From positions 103,959,372-104,023,371 of the forward strand of contig OZ023274.1 of assembly GCA_964007475.1 (NCBI GenBank): a stretch of 64,000 bases of DNA. Reading direction: 5' to 3'. Positions 1 through 14,700 of this stretch are shown here, piece after piece (position 1 is the stretch's first letter; the number at the start of each line of letters is the position of its first letter). Source of the DNA: Hybos culiciformis (lineage: Eukaryota; Arthropoda; Insecta; Diptera; Hybotidae). The notes under the pieces were generated by a model. It was not told where the DNA came from and ran no database searches. It worked only from the letters and a program-made list of their open reading frames with translations. The position numbers were made by a program, and so were the translations under genes.

Positions 1-920
1 ATATTTATAAACAGCGGCGCTACTAAATCCATTATTTTCAAATCGTGAATTTTCTTCTAGTTCATATGTTTTTAATTTTTTTAATAATTTTAAATTCTCG
101 TTTGATAATCCATGTCTTCCTGGATCACCAATTAAAATTAATTTGTCATCGGAAATGATATTTTTCAGCCACACCATTAGAGTTTCACAAAATTCAGAAT
201 CGTAAAACATGTCTCCCAACATAATAATCTCTTCATCACATTTTTTGCCAATTAAATTTTCTTCGCAAAACGTTAACTGAACGTTATTTATTTTGGAATT
301 CACTTCAGCAGCTGTACAGGCAACTGAAAACAAAAAAAAAAATATAAATTAAAATAATGTTGCAGCAAAAATTAAGTTTTGGCATATTGATGTGTAACAA
401 AAAATCTAAAATTTACTGGCTTTGTAATTTTATTTATTTCTTAAACTCGTAATTAGATATTCACCTGGATCAATATCATTGGCAATAACATATTTAGCTC
501 CCGATATTTTTGCAGCAATCGCTGTAGCACCATTACCACTTCCTACATCTAAAACTGTTTTATTTCTAAATATATGAGGATTATCTAAAATGTATCTGAA
601 ATGTAGGTAAAAAGAAATGTATAAATGTGTATCGAATGAGTTGAAAATATAGAAAATGAAGGCAACATGAGTAGAGATACATGTATGTTACATACATTAA
701 CTAATTTCGTAGTTATAATAATAATATTAGAATTTACCTTGACAGAGCTTGTCCTCCAGGCCAATAGAAGCCCCAAAATGGATCATTTTCAAATGTTAGC
801 TCATTGTAAGGTTCATAATATATCTTACATTCTGGCATAATTAGGCGCAATTTAATTTCTGGTGTTAAATGATCAGTTGTCATTTTTGTATTAGCTATGA
901 TTTTATCGAGAATGTCTTTC
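1..920 (-). CDS. ETFBKMT: ETFB lysine methyltransferase (METTL20-like), partial: three exons, both ends missing
   Basis: A class I SAM-dependent methyltransferase. The known family member trimethylates lysines of the electron transfer flavoprotein beta subunit in mitochondria. Three minus-strand exons join in frame: 920-738, 595-465 and 323-1, about 212 codons, with GT-AG junctions (AAG|GTAAAT; CAG|GTGAAT; acceptors TTTCAG, TTTTCAG). Exon 1 reads through FYWPGGQALSR into YILDNP, a family hallmark. Exon 2 holds SAM motif I (DVGSGNGATAIAAK) and NDIDP. Exon 3 holds LGDMFYD and LIGDPGR. The reading is still open at base 1, only a few codons short of the usual C-terminus. The first exon, with the start codon and any mitochondrial presequence, was not found above 920. 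Assignment rests on motif order and remembered family features. A sister METTL family is possible but less likely because of the WPGGQALSR and NDIDP pair. Confidence 0.88.
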
Positions 921-3900
921 CTAAAAATAAAATTAATTTATGAAAATCAAATATGAATATTACTTGCCGTTTATACCGTAAATATGTATATTATATTATA
1001 ATATATATAAATTTGCATAGAAATTATATCTCATAAAAAATTGGATTGATTAAAATGATTATATTTTACTATATAGTAAGTACATGTATAAAATACAAAT
1101 TACTTAAAACAACTTTTTAATGCGAGGTTAGATTTAATTGCATAAGGAAATTTATATATTGCGATAGGCATAAATATAAACATAAAAAATATTAAAAAAA
1201 AATTAAATATTTACACCCAAAGAGTTCGCTAATAGAAAAAAAAATCTTAAAAAAAAAAAAATAAACAAAAAGCACGACCTTTAATAATTTGTTGTTTTTT
1301 ATTATTTTGATATTAATGTATGATTCTTTAATTTTATCAGATTATCATAGTTTGGTAATATCGTATGATATTTTCATAAAAAATACTAAATTTATATTTT
1401 ATAATTTTTTTTTTTGAGTAATAAAATATAAAAAAAAAATTTAACTTAGTTTTATATTTTAATGACATGTAATCCTCGTATAATTACATTTAATGTGCGT
1501 CGCAAAAATTACTAAGCTTTAATTAAGATATATACCAATAAATTCCAAAATAATATGGAATTTAATGAAAAACACTTAAAAGGTGATTATGGAATCAATT
1601 ATTTATACTAGAACTACTAGAAGAAAACTTAGTGCAGAAAAAGTATTTGATACATTTGTGAATTTAGATTATTTTAGATAGAAGAACTGTATTATCTACA
1701 AATGATTATGATAATGATAATATTAAATAACACATGAAGAAAGAAACTAAATTAAGTTATAATATAGTTTTAAGAGTATGTATCAGGTTTTTCTATATAT
1801 ATAAATAAAAAAAATTTAATTCATTAAAAATCTCATAGCAGAAGATTAATGATATACGAAATATGGTAAATTTACGTCACATTTACAAATGTAAGCTCAT
1901 TTAAAGCGCTGTTTGGAGAATCAAAAAAAAAAAAAATAACAAGAGATAATATTTTTAAATTGAATATTTTATGTTAAAATTATTATTATTATTCTTATAA
2001 AGTTATTATAAAAGCACTATTATATAGATAGAGCATGAAAACACTACTTAATGACGTAGTTATTTAGTTTTTTTTTTTTTCAATAGAATAAGAAAAATTA
2101 TATTTGACATTAATTAATAATAATAATAATTATTATTAATATTATATTTTTTTTATAATTTTTTTTTTTAAGAATTAATTATAGTTTCTCGTAAAAGGAA
2201 ATAGAAATATGAGCGGTTTATTGATAAATATTTAATTAAAATACGTAATGTATAACACAGGAAATGATACTGTATATATAATGTAATTGTCTAATTTCTT
2301 TACTAAATTTTAGTGAAAAACTAAACACTAACGTTTACTTCTGGATCATAACATCGGGTCGTATAAGGTTAAAAAACATAAATCTTGTAAGCTTGTAACC
2401 CTTTTTTTATAATTTTTAACCTGTTCGCTCAAAGCTCATATTATGTTCACCCTGAACCCCAGAAATTAACATAATATTTCACAATTCGTCAACATTGATA
2501 GTTTAAATTTAAATATAAATATAAAAATTTATTTTTAAACTATTTTTCCTTACATAAAAAAAAAAGAAAGAATATTAACAGCTGGCGACTAAATTGTTAA
2601 ACTTGAGGAATTCAGATAGCTTTCGGCGAATTAGTAACAAAATTGTTTTTTTTCGATAGTTCGATATTTAAAAAATTAGAAATAACAATAAAATATATTG
2701 GAATTAAGATTATAAATAAATTATTGAAAATTAAAATAAAAGAAATAAATGCTGATATTTCTTAAAATATCTTGAAATTATTGGTTTTATGTTACTCTTT
2801 GATAAAAATACCATGAAGAAATAAAAACTTATAACCGGATCCATAATAACTAAAAAATTAATATAAAGGACGCTTTTTTCTCAAAATGAATAATAATTTT
2901 GTTTTGTTTCTTTAAGCGTTTTTAAGAGTTTCATATATAGGTAAGTTATTATGACTATGCATTCCAGACATGGTTTTATTTTTCTATGGGGAAGTCTCAA
3001 ATTGTAAAAAAAAAAAACAACAACACAACGTAATATGTTGAATAATTTTATTATTTTATAAATTTATGTGTGTTAAACCGGTCTTGAGTAAAAAATCAAA
3101 AATTTCAATGACGTCAATCGAAGATTTTTTTTCTTATTAAATTTAAAAAAAAAAAAAAACTTTTCAAAATATTTGTGTATATGGGCAAAAATTTATACAT
3201 ATCTTTATGTTGCTTTTTTGGTAACATAATATATACTCACTATAATAATACTTTTTTTTTTTTATTTTCATTTCCGAAGCTAAATTTTAATAAACATGCT
3301 GTTATTTTTATACATAGAAAACAGCAATTTTATTAAGCTGATCTTAATACTGAAATAGTTTCAAAAATTTGATAGAATTATATAATATTTCAATGCCAAT
3401 TAAATTGGTGTTATACATTTTGTTTTTTAACATACCTTTTATTATTAATCTAGGTTTAATTTATCGCTATTATAAATATCAAACTTTCGAGAATAATCTG
3501 ATCTTATAGTCAAGCAAAACTTTTATATGGAAATATGATTCTCCATAAAATTTTCGAGATTATTCTCAAGATGGGTATAGCCCATAAAGTTATAAGCTTT
3601 CTAAGTTGTAAAAAACTACAGAAAATTATATGTTGTAAGATTTAAAGTGATTTATATAAATTTTAATAAATTTAAACTTATTTTAATAATTTGAAAATGT
3701 GATTTCAAACGTTACGAAAAAAACATCGTATTTTTCATACATTTTATCATCATTTGTGAGTTCAATTGAAAAACTTTGCTTTAGTAAGGACTTATTCCTG
3801 GGCATGGCAAAAATTTTAAAATTGACTTACAGGTATAATATGTAATTGATAAAATATTCTTTTTAACAAGAAATCACTGGATTTTATAGCTTTAGAAATT

Positions 3901-6900
3901 ATTTTCTTTATGTAAGAATATTATGTTTTCGAAATTCGCTAAATACGGTAATAACATATAATTTTAATTGTTTAATTAATCATAAATCTATTCAAATGGA
4001 ATTATCGCCAGGAACTTGAAATATCAAATTAATTGATTTGCTACTTGATTATTTAATTACTTGACTATACTTGGCTACTTGAATATTATCTTAGTGTAGT
4101 ATATAATATATTTACATTAAAATTGTATTGTTCTAAAATCTAAAGTGAGCAATATTTTGGTAGTATGGCGTATAGTAGCTATTTATTAAAAATTATTTAA
4201 CCTATGACCTTTGTTTTTTAGAAATTTATAAGATTATTTTTGTGACTTTCATCGGAAAATTATATCTTCAAAAAAAAAAAATTTCCCGGAAACAATTCAG
4301 AATGAAACTTCTGAATGAAATTTCATTTAGTTTCAAACATATATTTTCAAATTTTAGAGTTTTAAATTGAATTTTTATGGATTTTAAACTCACATTGTTC
4401 TATAGTTAAGTGTAGGTACTTAAAAATTGTTTATTTTTTTTAAATATTTGCACATTATGGATAGTTTTATTAAAATAGATTGATTTATGAACATTTAGTG
4501 GGCTTTGACGGCTTCAACAAGCTAACATTGCTTACGTCTTTCGTAAAGTAAATATTTCTTATTAAGATCATTTCTTAAATATTTGAACATTATGGAAAAG
4601 TTTTCAAAATTTTTGTTTCAAATATGTATTCAGATGTTATTCATCAGATATCGCAAAACAAATTTTATTTTGAATAGAAATATGTATAGTTTTCAATTAG
4701 AAAATAAATATGTATGAACTTATATTTTGTTGGCTCTATGGTAATATATTAACAAAATTAATTGAAAAAAAATACAAAGGTAAAATATTTATTATTTATT
4801 ACATAATATTTTCATTAAAAAAAAAGAACCTTTTTCTATAAATAATTTTTATTTTGCATCAAAGAACAATTTTACATTATGAAAAATAAGTGTACAATCT
4901 ATAAGATCATTATTATTATTTTCTATTTGAACCCTATCAAAAATATTGATTCCTTTTGATACGATCTTTTCATAATTTTTAAGTTCTTATAACATTATTG
5001 AATTCTTATTTTTAATAATTGATTTTTTAATTCAGGTTTTTGGTCCTTTTAAAGATTGAAGAACTTCATTATTCATTTAATTTATACATATAAATGTTAA
5101 AATATTGCCATTACGAATTTATCAAATTTAAACTTCAATTTATTTTCCTAAATTAATTCAAAGTTCAATAGTATTATGTGGAAAAATTTTAAGCACATTG
5201 TGAATAGTTATTTCGTTAGAATGGAAATATTTTCTAAGTAATTAGATTATTGAATTGTGAAGTTAATTGTTTAAAATGGGTTAAGAGTAAAAAGGTTGTA
5301 TAATAATAATTTTTCAGTTTATTTAAATTTACACTGTTTTTGGAAAAACTAGCCAAAGAGGTTTTTTAATTTATAACAATCGATCTACTTATTTAACAAT
5401 TTTAAAGTCTGTGTCCTTTTTTTTTTCACATTTTTGTATTCTGAATTACATAAGAATGGGATTATACATTTAATTTCTTTCAAAGGATTCTCAGTTTCAT
5501 AATCGATCAGATATTACTGTATGCCCATAATTATTTCAATTTTCTTATATAGGAATGAATGTATATTAATCCAACATAAGCTAGTATGTAATTTCAATTT
5601 AATTCATAATAAAATATATTTAAATATATTTAAGCACCATTACATTGTCTATCAGTTTATTTTAACACGGACGAATTTTGAGATTTTGAGGAAAATTCGC
5701 AATGTTATGTATCAGGTATACATTTTGGTAAACATTATGTACATTTATATGAAATTTCGAAACCTTTTAATTCTTATTCAAACCTTAAAATAAAAACAAC
5801 GGTTCAAAATAAGAAATCAAATTAATTTCGTCCTAAAAAAAAAATCTTACCTAGCAACGGACATTGAATAATATTTGTTTAAATATTTGATACTTGGTGT
5901 TTTTCGTAACATTTTTTTTTCTCGGTAATTTAAATTTGATAGGTTATAATTTTCTGAAAATATTTTAAAAAAAACAAAAATTAAATAATTAGGTAAATAA
6001 ATAATAACAAAATTGGTCTCATTTAATCGATCTTTATGTGGATGATAGTGAATGATAGAATAATTATGATTTATATGATCCGAGGCGTAACGTTGAACAT
6101 TACTTAAAATTTATTAAAAATTAATAAAACAAAAAATCAAATTAACAAATTAATTAATTTTAATTTATAATATGTATCTATATTACATAAATGTATACTT
6201 CGTTAGAAACAATACTATGTATATTACTCTATAAAATAATAATAATAAAAACATTTGAATCGATTCATGTTTAATATCATGCCTTTTTAATGACATTTTA
6301 TATATATAGAATTAAGTATAAACAATGTACTGTTGTTTATAGATAGACATACCGCGATATAAATAATAGTAAGTGTACTGAAAAAAATTTAATTAATCAA
6401 AAAAATTGTTCAGTTTTCTTAAGTTTTATATTTTCCTCATTTATAGAAATTCTTGACGAAACTTGGCATAAAAATTTTAAAACTCCTTTATTTAGTTATA
6501 CATCCTTTAAATTTCTTCTGGAAATATATGACAATATCAGCCGATATTAGTTTTTAAAGTAAACTTTCAAGTCCTTACGGTTTCCGTAATATGATTTGAG
6601 TTAAGACCAACTGTCAAAAGGATTCATTAGTTAACGATCATTATAATTAAATGAAAAGAAAAGTACTTATAAGTGTTAAATAGCTCCTAATTTGATTAAT
6701 TTGATTAATTTGCTCCTAAAAATTTTGATTAATTTGTTTAACGACAAAAAAATATTAATTTATTATTATGACTATTAAAATAAATAATTATCACTTTCGG
6801 TTATAAAAATAAAAGTATAAATGAATCATTTTGCTAAGGTTAGTTATATTGTGTACTTGTAGATTTTTACAAGTACAAGTAAACTCTATCGAGTTTTTTA

Positions 6901-7300
6901 AATTTTTATTATATTTATTAATATTATTGTACATGAAGTTCCTGTATTATTTTTCTTTTTAATTTAGTCTAATTAAAATATAACTTCATATAATAAATTA
7001 ATGATTCATATATGAATTTAAGCGCAATGAACTTATTTAGATGTTATTTTGAGGCGACTATCTTATGTGCATAATTAATTAATATTAAAAACTTGAAGAT
7101 TTTAAAATAGAAATTAAATACTCATAGCTCACACTTAACCAAATTTTTGTGATTAGAAAAATTAACACGGAATAAACTTAACTTTTGAATGAACTGCTTT
7201 AACTAGAGTGGTATAAAGACTTATTTAATTTTAATATTATTTATGGCTTTTCGAATGTCTGTATATATAAATTTTGGGACAACAATAAAATGGGACTACT
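921..7300. other. AT-rich intergenic or upstream intron sequence, no supported gene
   Basis: The interval holds many A and T runs, TA-rich simple sequence (for example about 2110-2160) and scattered short chance reading frames (such as 5521-5793) without splice context or recognisable protein. It should contain the missing 5' exon of the methyltransferase, but I cannot place it. A weak direct repeat of about 28 bp occurs near 4442 and 4573 (both contain an AAATATTTG-CATTATGGA-like core). Confidence 0.6.
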
Positions 7301-7509
7301 AGAACCTCTATAACTTCGACACTCAAGGGGAACATATAAAAGATTTTTATCTGTTCCCCTTGAGTGTCGAAGTTATAGAGGTTCTACCTGTATTTACAAT
7401 ATAGCATACACATTCTTTAATTTTAGTTTTTTGCTAAAATTTTGTTATGGAAAGTTTAAGTTAGACTTTTATCTGTTCCCCTTGACAGTCGAAGTTATAG
7501 AGGTTCTAC
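7301..7509. repeat. Three-part inverted repeat, pogo/Tigger-like ends
   Basis: A 34-bp arm at 7301-7334 (begins AGAACCTCTATAACTTCGAC) is followed after a short AT loop by its reverse complement at about 7352-7385. A third, slightly altered right-hand copy sits at about 7473-7507 (GACAGTC replaces GAGTGTC). The AGAACCTCTATAAC end resembles the terminal repeats of pogo/Tigger-type elements as I remember them. There is no coding sequence. It reads as a small non-autonomous element whose right arm has been duplicated. Confidence 0.6.
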
Positions 7510-10500
7510 CTATTTTTTTTGTAAAAAAGATTTGTTTAACTAACTCGAAAATTATTAAGGATTATTCCAATCCAAAGATAATAATATCTAAATTTTAGAT
7601 AAAATAACATTGCATAATAGATTTTGATTTTCTGCACCGGAAACACAATAAATATACGACTTGTAATATTATCTATACCTTTTAGTTAATATGCGTATGC
7701 AAATAAGGAAAAATTAGTTGGAAAACTAAAAAAAAATAATATTAACATAACAAACACCTAAAAGCATAAATAAAAAAAAAAAAGAAAATCTATTTTTATA
7801 ATTCACATTTTGTTTTGTTCTTAGTTTGTTATCTTTCTATACTTAATTGGTTGTTATTTTATATAAATATATATGTACAACATAATGTATGGAAATATTA
7901 TTTTATATGCATACAGTATGACAAATAAAAGTGAGGCTATTTGTTCAAACATTTTTCGAAATTTTTATCTTATCTTTTTTCTAATCCAACAACCTGAACA
8001 TATTAATGATATATTATTCTCTAAAATGTTGTTACTTTATATGCGGCAAAATTGTAATATTTAGCTAAATTTTCATTAGAAATTTATAAAAAAAATATTT
8101 ACTGCCATATCCCTTGCACCCTATATTTTAAAGCCAATATAATAAAAAACACTGAATGTATCTTATCAAATTCCTAAAAAGTCCACTTAACTTTGAAATT
8201 AAAATTGTGATAACGATAATATAGTTAATCAATATGTGTTATTTTAAGTTACGTTTTTAATTTGTAGAGCAAGGTATATGAATTAAATTATTAACGTTAG
8301 GAACTAAGAAAAAAAATAAATAAAATTAAGATAAGAATTTTTATTTTTTTAAAACGCTAAAAAATACGATATAATATTTTTCATATTCATTCATATTTTT
8401 TTGGCGGCAGTCTAGACAATTAAATGACATACAATTTTTTTTTCCTATAAAGGGCTTGCCTTAACTACACCCAAGTGATCAAGTATTTTATTACGAGAAG
8501 ACCGACGTTGTTAGGATTCTTATATGATACTATTTTTTCTATTCTATATTACACTATGATTTTGCAGTTTCAGACTATCAAAAAAAAAAAATCGATCTCT
8601 ATTCAAAATCAATTGATTATAAAGAAATTGACGCTATATAAAGCGAATCTATCTTTTGATCATTTCAAAACAAACTTTTTAATTGAATAATTCAGTAGAG
8701 TGCATAACCTAAAAAAAATCATCTCTTGAATACATTGAATTTCTCTTGAATGAAAATACCTATACACTTAACATTATATAAACCTGATAATGAGTTTGTC
8801 ATAAACGTTTTTACAACGTTTTGATATTTTTTATTTTTGTTCTAATAAAGTGTATACAAAATTTAAAAACAAATATAAATTAATAAAAAGGGGAATCATT
8901 TTTATATACCTAAATGATAATACTATTTTTTAGCTTTATTTAATTAAAGATTATAAATGTTCTGCAAAAAAAAATAACAAAAATAAAATGATGAAATTAT
9001 AATTTTTTAACGAAATCTATTCAATATAAAATAAATTCTTTAAGAAAATCGACTGATATTCAAAAAAAATAAAAAATCTACGCATTTCATAACACTTTTT
9101 GCGGATGAAAGAACATCAACGTGTCACTACTTACCTATTGATTTATGAATCTAAAAGATATACTGGGTGGTGAATTGAGAAATTTTTTGTGAAAAATATG
9201 AAATACCTATAAAATATTATATGAAATAACATCTGAAATAATATATGAAATAATACTTATAATAATCAAAATAGTTAGGAGGCGAAACGGACTAGCAGCT
9301 TTACTACATAACATGAGTTATTAACACAAGTATTCCAAAGTTGATAATTATAAGATACGTAAAATTTTGCTTAAGATACTAATCTGTGCATCTTATTTTG
9401 AACTTTACAAACCTGCTGTTGTCTTAAAAGTTTTTTTTTGTTCTAATTCATGTTGCGAATAAACAATGTTATTGCATCGTTCTTTAGAGAAAAAGTAAGA
9501 TATTAAATTCATTCTAAGTTTTAATTTTTTATATCGGATTCAATTTTTTCTTTATACTTCTACACTTTCCTTTCATTTGGATATTTTTTCTAGCTTCAGA
9601 TTTAGTTATAATAATAAAATAACTAATTTAACAAAAAATATGATTTCAAACCAAAAAGTGAATATATAAGAATTCGCTTTAAACCTGATGTTAACTTTAT
9701 AAATATACCTGGAAAAATTTTAATAAAAAATATGTTAATAAAAAATATTATTTTTTTAATATATATAATTTTTTTTTTTATTTCATTTTTCTTTTTCCTG
9801 TTTTTATAATCAAATATTATAAAAATATATTAATAATATTAATATAACAAAAATATATATATATATGAAATATAACAAATAATTTTTTTTTTTTCTATAA
9901 TAAATTCAAATTGATTATAAAATATATTATTTATTATATGCATTTTATTTCAATATTGCTTCATTCATTCATAAAATAAACTGATGTTTATTTACTATTT
10001 TATACGAGTAGTATATACAATCTGTCTTAGACAATCTATCTTCTTAATTTTAATTTTTTTCTTTTTTAACATTATACAAATCAATCTAACGACAAATAAT
10101 TATTATTTTTTTATTTATATTATCTTTATTATTTTCATCTTTTATATTCTACTACTCGTTTTATTGATACTAGTATATAATAATAAATATCGTAATATTT
10201 ATATTATTTATTTCCTTTACACTCAAAAAAGTTAAGATATCGTATAGAATCATATTTTGTGATACACTATACTTTTAAAATATGACTTTTATTTCTTTTT
10301 GCAAACATTTTTCAATTGTATGTATACATTGATTTTGTTTTTTCTTTAGAATAAAATTTTAGCGCAAGTCTGCTCTCAGAGCCTTGATACATGCAACAGG
10401 TGTTGGTTTCTTTACTATATTTTCATCAATTAACTAAATGAAAAAATGTTTACAAATTGGAAAAATTTTTACGATAAATTCTACTATTGAATTACTTAGA

Positions 10501-11087
10501 AACAAAACAAAAATTAACTTTTTGAGTGTAATACAAATAATTATTATCATCAATAAAAATAATTAATTAATTTTTTTTTTTTATACATATTAATACATAT
10601 AGCCTTATCAGAATTTTTTTTTTGATCTTCCTAATAAACGTGTCGAGCTGTTGGTAACTCAATTTTTAAATAATTTTTTTTTTTTATTCATTTTTGAACA
10701 GATCAATTGATTATTTTCATATTAATATACACCTATAATGAGTGACCCTGTCTATATCTTGTTCTGTTTCTGTTTTCTTATAAACGACATCGTCAATGGA
10801 TCTTTCAAAAATATACATATAATATACAAAATATATATATTTTTTTTAATTAATTATTTAATTTTTTTACATATTTCGCATTTTATTATTGTTAAAGCAG
10901 GATTTAAACATAATTCCCTAACTTTTATATTAATTGTAATATGTATTTTTCTTTTACAACAATAATATTGCTTTTCTTCTTAAATTTTATAGGTTTCCCT
11001 ATTTTTAATTTAATTTTTAAACTGTTTTTTTTTTTTTAATTTCCATAAATTCAATAAATGTTCAAAACAAAATATGCAGATTTCCCT
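7510..11087. other. AT-rich intergenic sequence, no supported gene
   Basis: Homopolymer runs and AT microsatellite (about 9851-9866) dominate. A short interspersed motif, ATATGAAATA with variants, recurs around 9198-9255. Reading frames at 7873, 8475, 9984 and 10738 are low-complexity I/F/Y/N-rich strings typical of AT-rich noise. Confidence 0.55.
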
Positions 11088-11567
11088 TCACACTTCAGTT
11101 AATTTAACAATTGGTTGTTTTGGACAATTCCAATATTCTTCACAATAATCAACTAATAAATTTTCAGATTTTGTTAAAATTTCATTGCTATCATCATTAC
11201 CATTCCAAATTTTTTGTATAAGACAACATGTTTCCAAGGTTTTTATACCCAATATTCTTGATAATATTTCAGCGCTATCAACTTTAATCACATAGATATC
11301 ATTTTCGTAGCAAAATGCTTCCAACAATACTTCATGCATATGAGTTGCACTATCACCGGCCGATGGTTCAGCCATAATACAAATTAATGAACCTTGCGGT
11401 GAATTTGATAAAACTTTAATAGCTGCTGTCAAACCAATAATTAATTTTGATTCTGATTGTGCCTTGAGCAGGGCAGTTTTAATTATTCTGCCAATATTCA
11501 TATCGAATTGATTTGTTTGCAATTTCAATTCTGGTAAATCCATTTTTTTGCAACAACTTATAACCAT
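11088..11567 (-). CDS. Gadd45: Gadd45-like stress protein, copy A
   Basis: A 159-residue protein of the Gadd45 branch of the L7Ae/L30e fold. Known family members are stress-induced small acidic proteins that activate MAP3K4/MTK1 upstream of JNK/p38 and take part in growth arrest and DNA repair. The domain runs from about residue 23 (MNIGR) to the C-terminus. The most diagnostic segment is VLLEAFCYENDIYVIKVDS (about residues 80-98), which matches the family IQAFC-END core. The C-terminal stretch NLLVDYCEEYW..PIVKL is shared with copy B. The ATG at 11567 is supported by alignment of MVISC here with MVLSC in copy B. There is no intron. Of 97 aligned core residues (from MNIGR to LIQK) 17 differ from copy B. 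It lies 12.2 kb from copy B in the same orientation, consistent with a dispersed tandem family. Which copy is the ancestral gene cannot be told here. Confidence 0.93.
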   Translation of the reverse strand: MVISCCKKMDLPELKLQTNQFDMNIGRIIKTALLKAQSESKLIIGLTAAIKVLSNSPQGSLICIMAEPSAGDSATHMHEVLLEAFCYENDIYVIKVDSAEILSRILGIKTLETCCLIQKIWNGNDDSNEILTKSENLLVDYCEEYWNCPKQPIVKLTEV

Positions 11568-11702
11568 GTTTGAATTATTATTTTTTTTATTAGAATTTGC
11601 GTTAAAATTTGAATCAATTTTTTTTTTGTTTTTAGGAATTTTTTCAATTAAATTATTATCAATTTTATTATTTGATGAAATTGTTTTTCCCAGTTTTTTA
11701 AA

Positions 11703-11711
11703 TTTTTATAC
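11703..11711 (-). promoter_or_regulatory. Possible TATA box of Gadd45 copy A
   Basis: On the minus strand the sequence reads GTATAAAAA about 136 bp upstream of the ATG. TATA-like strings are common by chance in DNA this AT-rich, so only the position and the TATAAAAA form speak for it. Confidence 0.25.
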
Positions 11712-14700
11712 TTTTTTTATGTAAATTAGTTTCAATTTAAAAAAAATTCACAGTAAAATTTATATGCTTTTATTTTATTTTTTTTTGCAATTCAGCTAAG
11801 TCAATATTTGACTTTTATATTTTTCTTAAAAAATTTTTAATTTTTATTCTTAAGTTTTTTTTTTGAAAACTTGGTTTTTTTTTAGTCGCTTAATAAATTG
11901 TTTATAATTAATTATTGTTATATATAATTATATATATAATCTTTTATTGATTTCAATATGAAATGTCAAAATTATTTAATATTATTATGAAATTGGCGCA
12001 CGCCACTTTATTTGCCTTTTTCTTTTATAATTATTATGGGATAAAACAAAAAAATATCTTTTTTTTTTCTTTTTAATTTAAATTTTAAAATTCCGTATAT
12101 TCCGTGTGTGTATGTCAAGCTAATAACTTCGAATTTCACAATTAAATGAATTTAATGGGGGGATATGGCTTTTATATGAAATTTTCTCTTAAAATTTCAA
12201 TTTTGTATATAGAAATTAAAAGCTTCCACTTGAAAATGTGAGAGCTTTTGATTCTTGGAAAAACATTTGAAAGATACAAAGTGTTTTTTATGAATTAACA
12301 ATAAAATTAATGTTATCTAAGTTTATTGCGGGTATTAGGTATATTGAATTTAATATACATAAAAAGAGTTATATGTATATATAAGGAGATATTTATTCAA
12401 AATGAAATTTAATCAAATTAAAATTGAAATTATGTGAAAATACCGTGGTTTTTAAGAAAACTCGTTTCATAAATAAAAATTTATGCTCAATTTGGCATCA
12501 TCGTCCAGTTAAACATGCATTTTTCAGATATTCAATTCTTCTTATATACCGATTATATATTTTATAAAAGATTTACAGGGATTAAGTTTTAAGTACAAAA
12601 AATTTCATGGCGCCTATGGCTACAAAATATAAAGTTGCAAATGTATGTACAAATTATCTTAAAGTGTTTATCTTAAGTACAAATATATCTAAAGATACTA
12701 TTTTATCTTAAAGTAACTATGGGCCATTTTATGTAACATTGTAATAATTGTAAGAAAAAGTTCAAATTTGAAGTCAGCTTTTAACGTCAACAAAATCACC
12801 TTTTTTTGTCAATAATATACAACCTTGATGTTGGCTTTAATTTTCTCAAACAGACTTTATGTATTACACGTTGTAACACCATGTTTCGTCTTTTTTAGGT
12901 ATTGATTGATATTATGACGACATAATTGTGATTCACAACAATTTCTTGATAAAAAGGGGAATGAATATACTTTATTTTATTATATGTATAGTAGATACAT
13001 TTTATGGATGGTTGTTTAAGCTTTTGGGAGCAAAAATTGCTCTCAAATCTGTTCGCATCATAAAATCAAGAAGGAATTTTTATTTAACTCTTAAAAAAAT
13101 AATTTTTTATTCTCATGAATGAATGAAACATTTAGGTAGTATTTTTCAAACAGTTTGGGGGGAAAATAACAAGAATAATACCAGTGATAATACATAAATA
13201 GTATGTCAAAAAAATGAAATAAAAAATAAAAAACATCAATAATGTTTTTCCGAATAATTTTCAATTATGAAGCTCTATATCTAATTGTCATAAATAACAA
13301 TAACATTTTATGTACATACATAATATTTTTTTGTTATTTTCTTCAATTTATTCTGAATTAATGATTTTTTTTTTTTTGGAAATTTTTTTTGGGTATAACC
13401 GTGTTTGAATTATTTGTTAATCCTATACAAAACATGTATAATATTATGTTTATTATATGTTTTGTATAATTATTTTAGCTTGAATTAGTTTGAATCGAAC
13501 AGGATGTTTTTCTTGGAGTACATAGTAAGAAATTTAAAAAAAATAAGAAAAATTCTTTAAGAACAGGATGGGGAATTTTTTTTAACTTTTGTCGACCGGT
13601 TGACAATCGACAATTGATACAAAATGTGATCATTGTCGACAACTTGATTTGAATATAGATTTTCGTTAAACTTTCGTCTATCCTACCATGCGATGACAAT
13701 GTAACATTAATATAGTTAATTATTCGAAAAAAGATAAAATTATACAAGAATTTAGATTATGAATGTTATAAAAATCAATGCATTTTAATTACATATTTTA
13801 ATTACATATATTTTATTTACATATTAAAATATCTTTCGAAAAGGTATGTTGTCAACAACGATTTTCTTATTACCTACTATAGTTAATAGAAAAAATATTC
13901 AAATTCGTATATATAAAAATCTTAATCAAATATAAAGGAAAATAAAATGGTTTTTGTTACTAAGTCACAAAGGCGTTAAATTAACATGGAATTTATTAGT
14001 ATTTTTATTTTTTTTTTTACATAATATCAATTAAAATTATTACTTAACAATGTGGTTGCAGAAAAAAAAGTAAACTAAATAAAAGTTTTCTATTTAATCA
14101 ATAATTACGTGCTTTATTTCTTATCAAGAACAGGTCAATAAAATGCTATAAAAATGCATAATAAAATAATTAGAATTTATAGATTTTTTTTTGGTTGTGG
14201 GTGGAAAATCAAAATGTTAAAATTTATGAAAAAAAAAATTTGACAAAAATTCCTGTAACCATGTTATAAAACAAGGTTCAATTTTCTCATGGATATTTTA
14301 TTATATTTTTTTGATATAGTGTACAACAAAAATAAACATCAAATAATTTTGATAAAGAAAAATTCAAATAATTCTATGATTCTATAAAAGTTCATAATAA
14401 AATCAACATTGGCTCTTTTCCTTATTATCCTTTCAGATATTGAATCAAAAAGTTGAATGTCAAATTTATTAGAGCTTCCCTCATAAAGGATAATAAAATT
14501 GTTTTTATTTTTATTTTTATTTTGCTTTATTCTATTAAGGGTCTTCACCTCTTTCAACAACAAAAAAGTTCTGTCGTACATCAGAAATAAATTCTTATAA
14601 AAATACTTCAGTTATGGGGAATTATATTTCTAAAGGTATAGTGGGTGTAAGTGCATACTTTATATGCGAAAATTAACATAAACTTTGGAATGCGTAGTAC

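Noticed and set aside
12928..13122. Small basic protein (64 codons)
   Set aside because: Starts with GTG, no splice signals, no recognisable domain.
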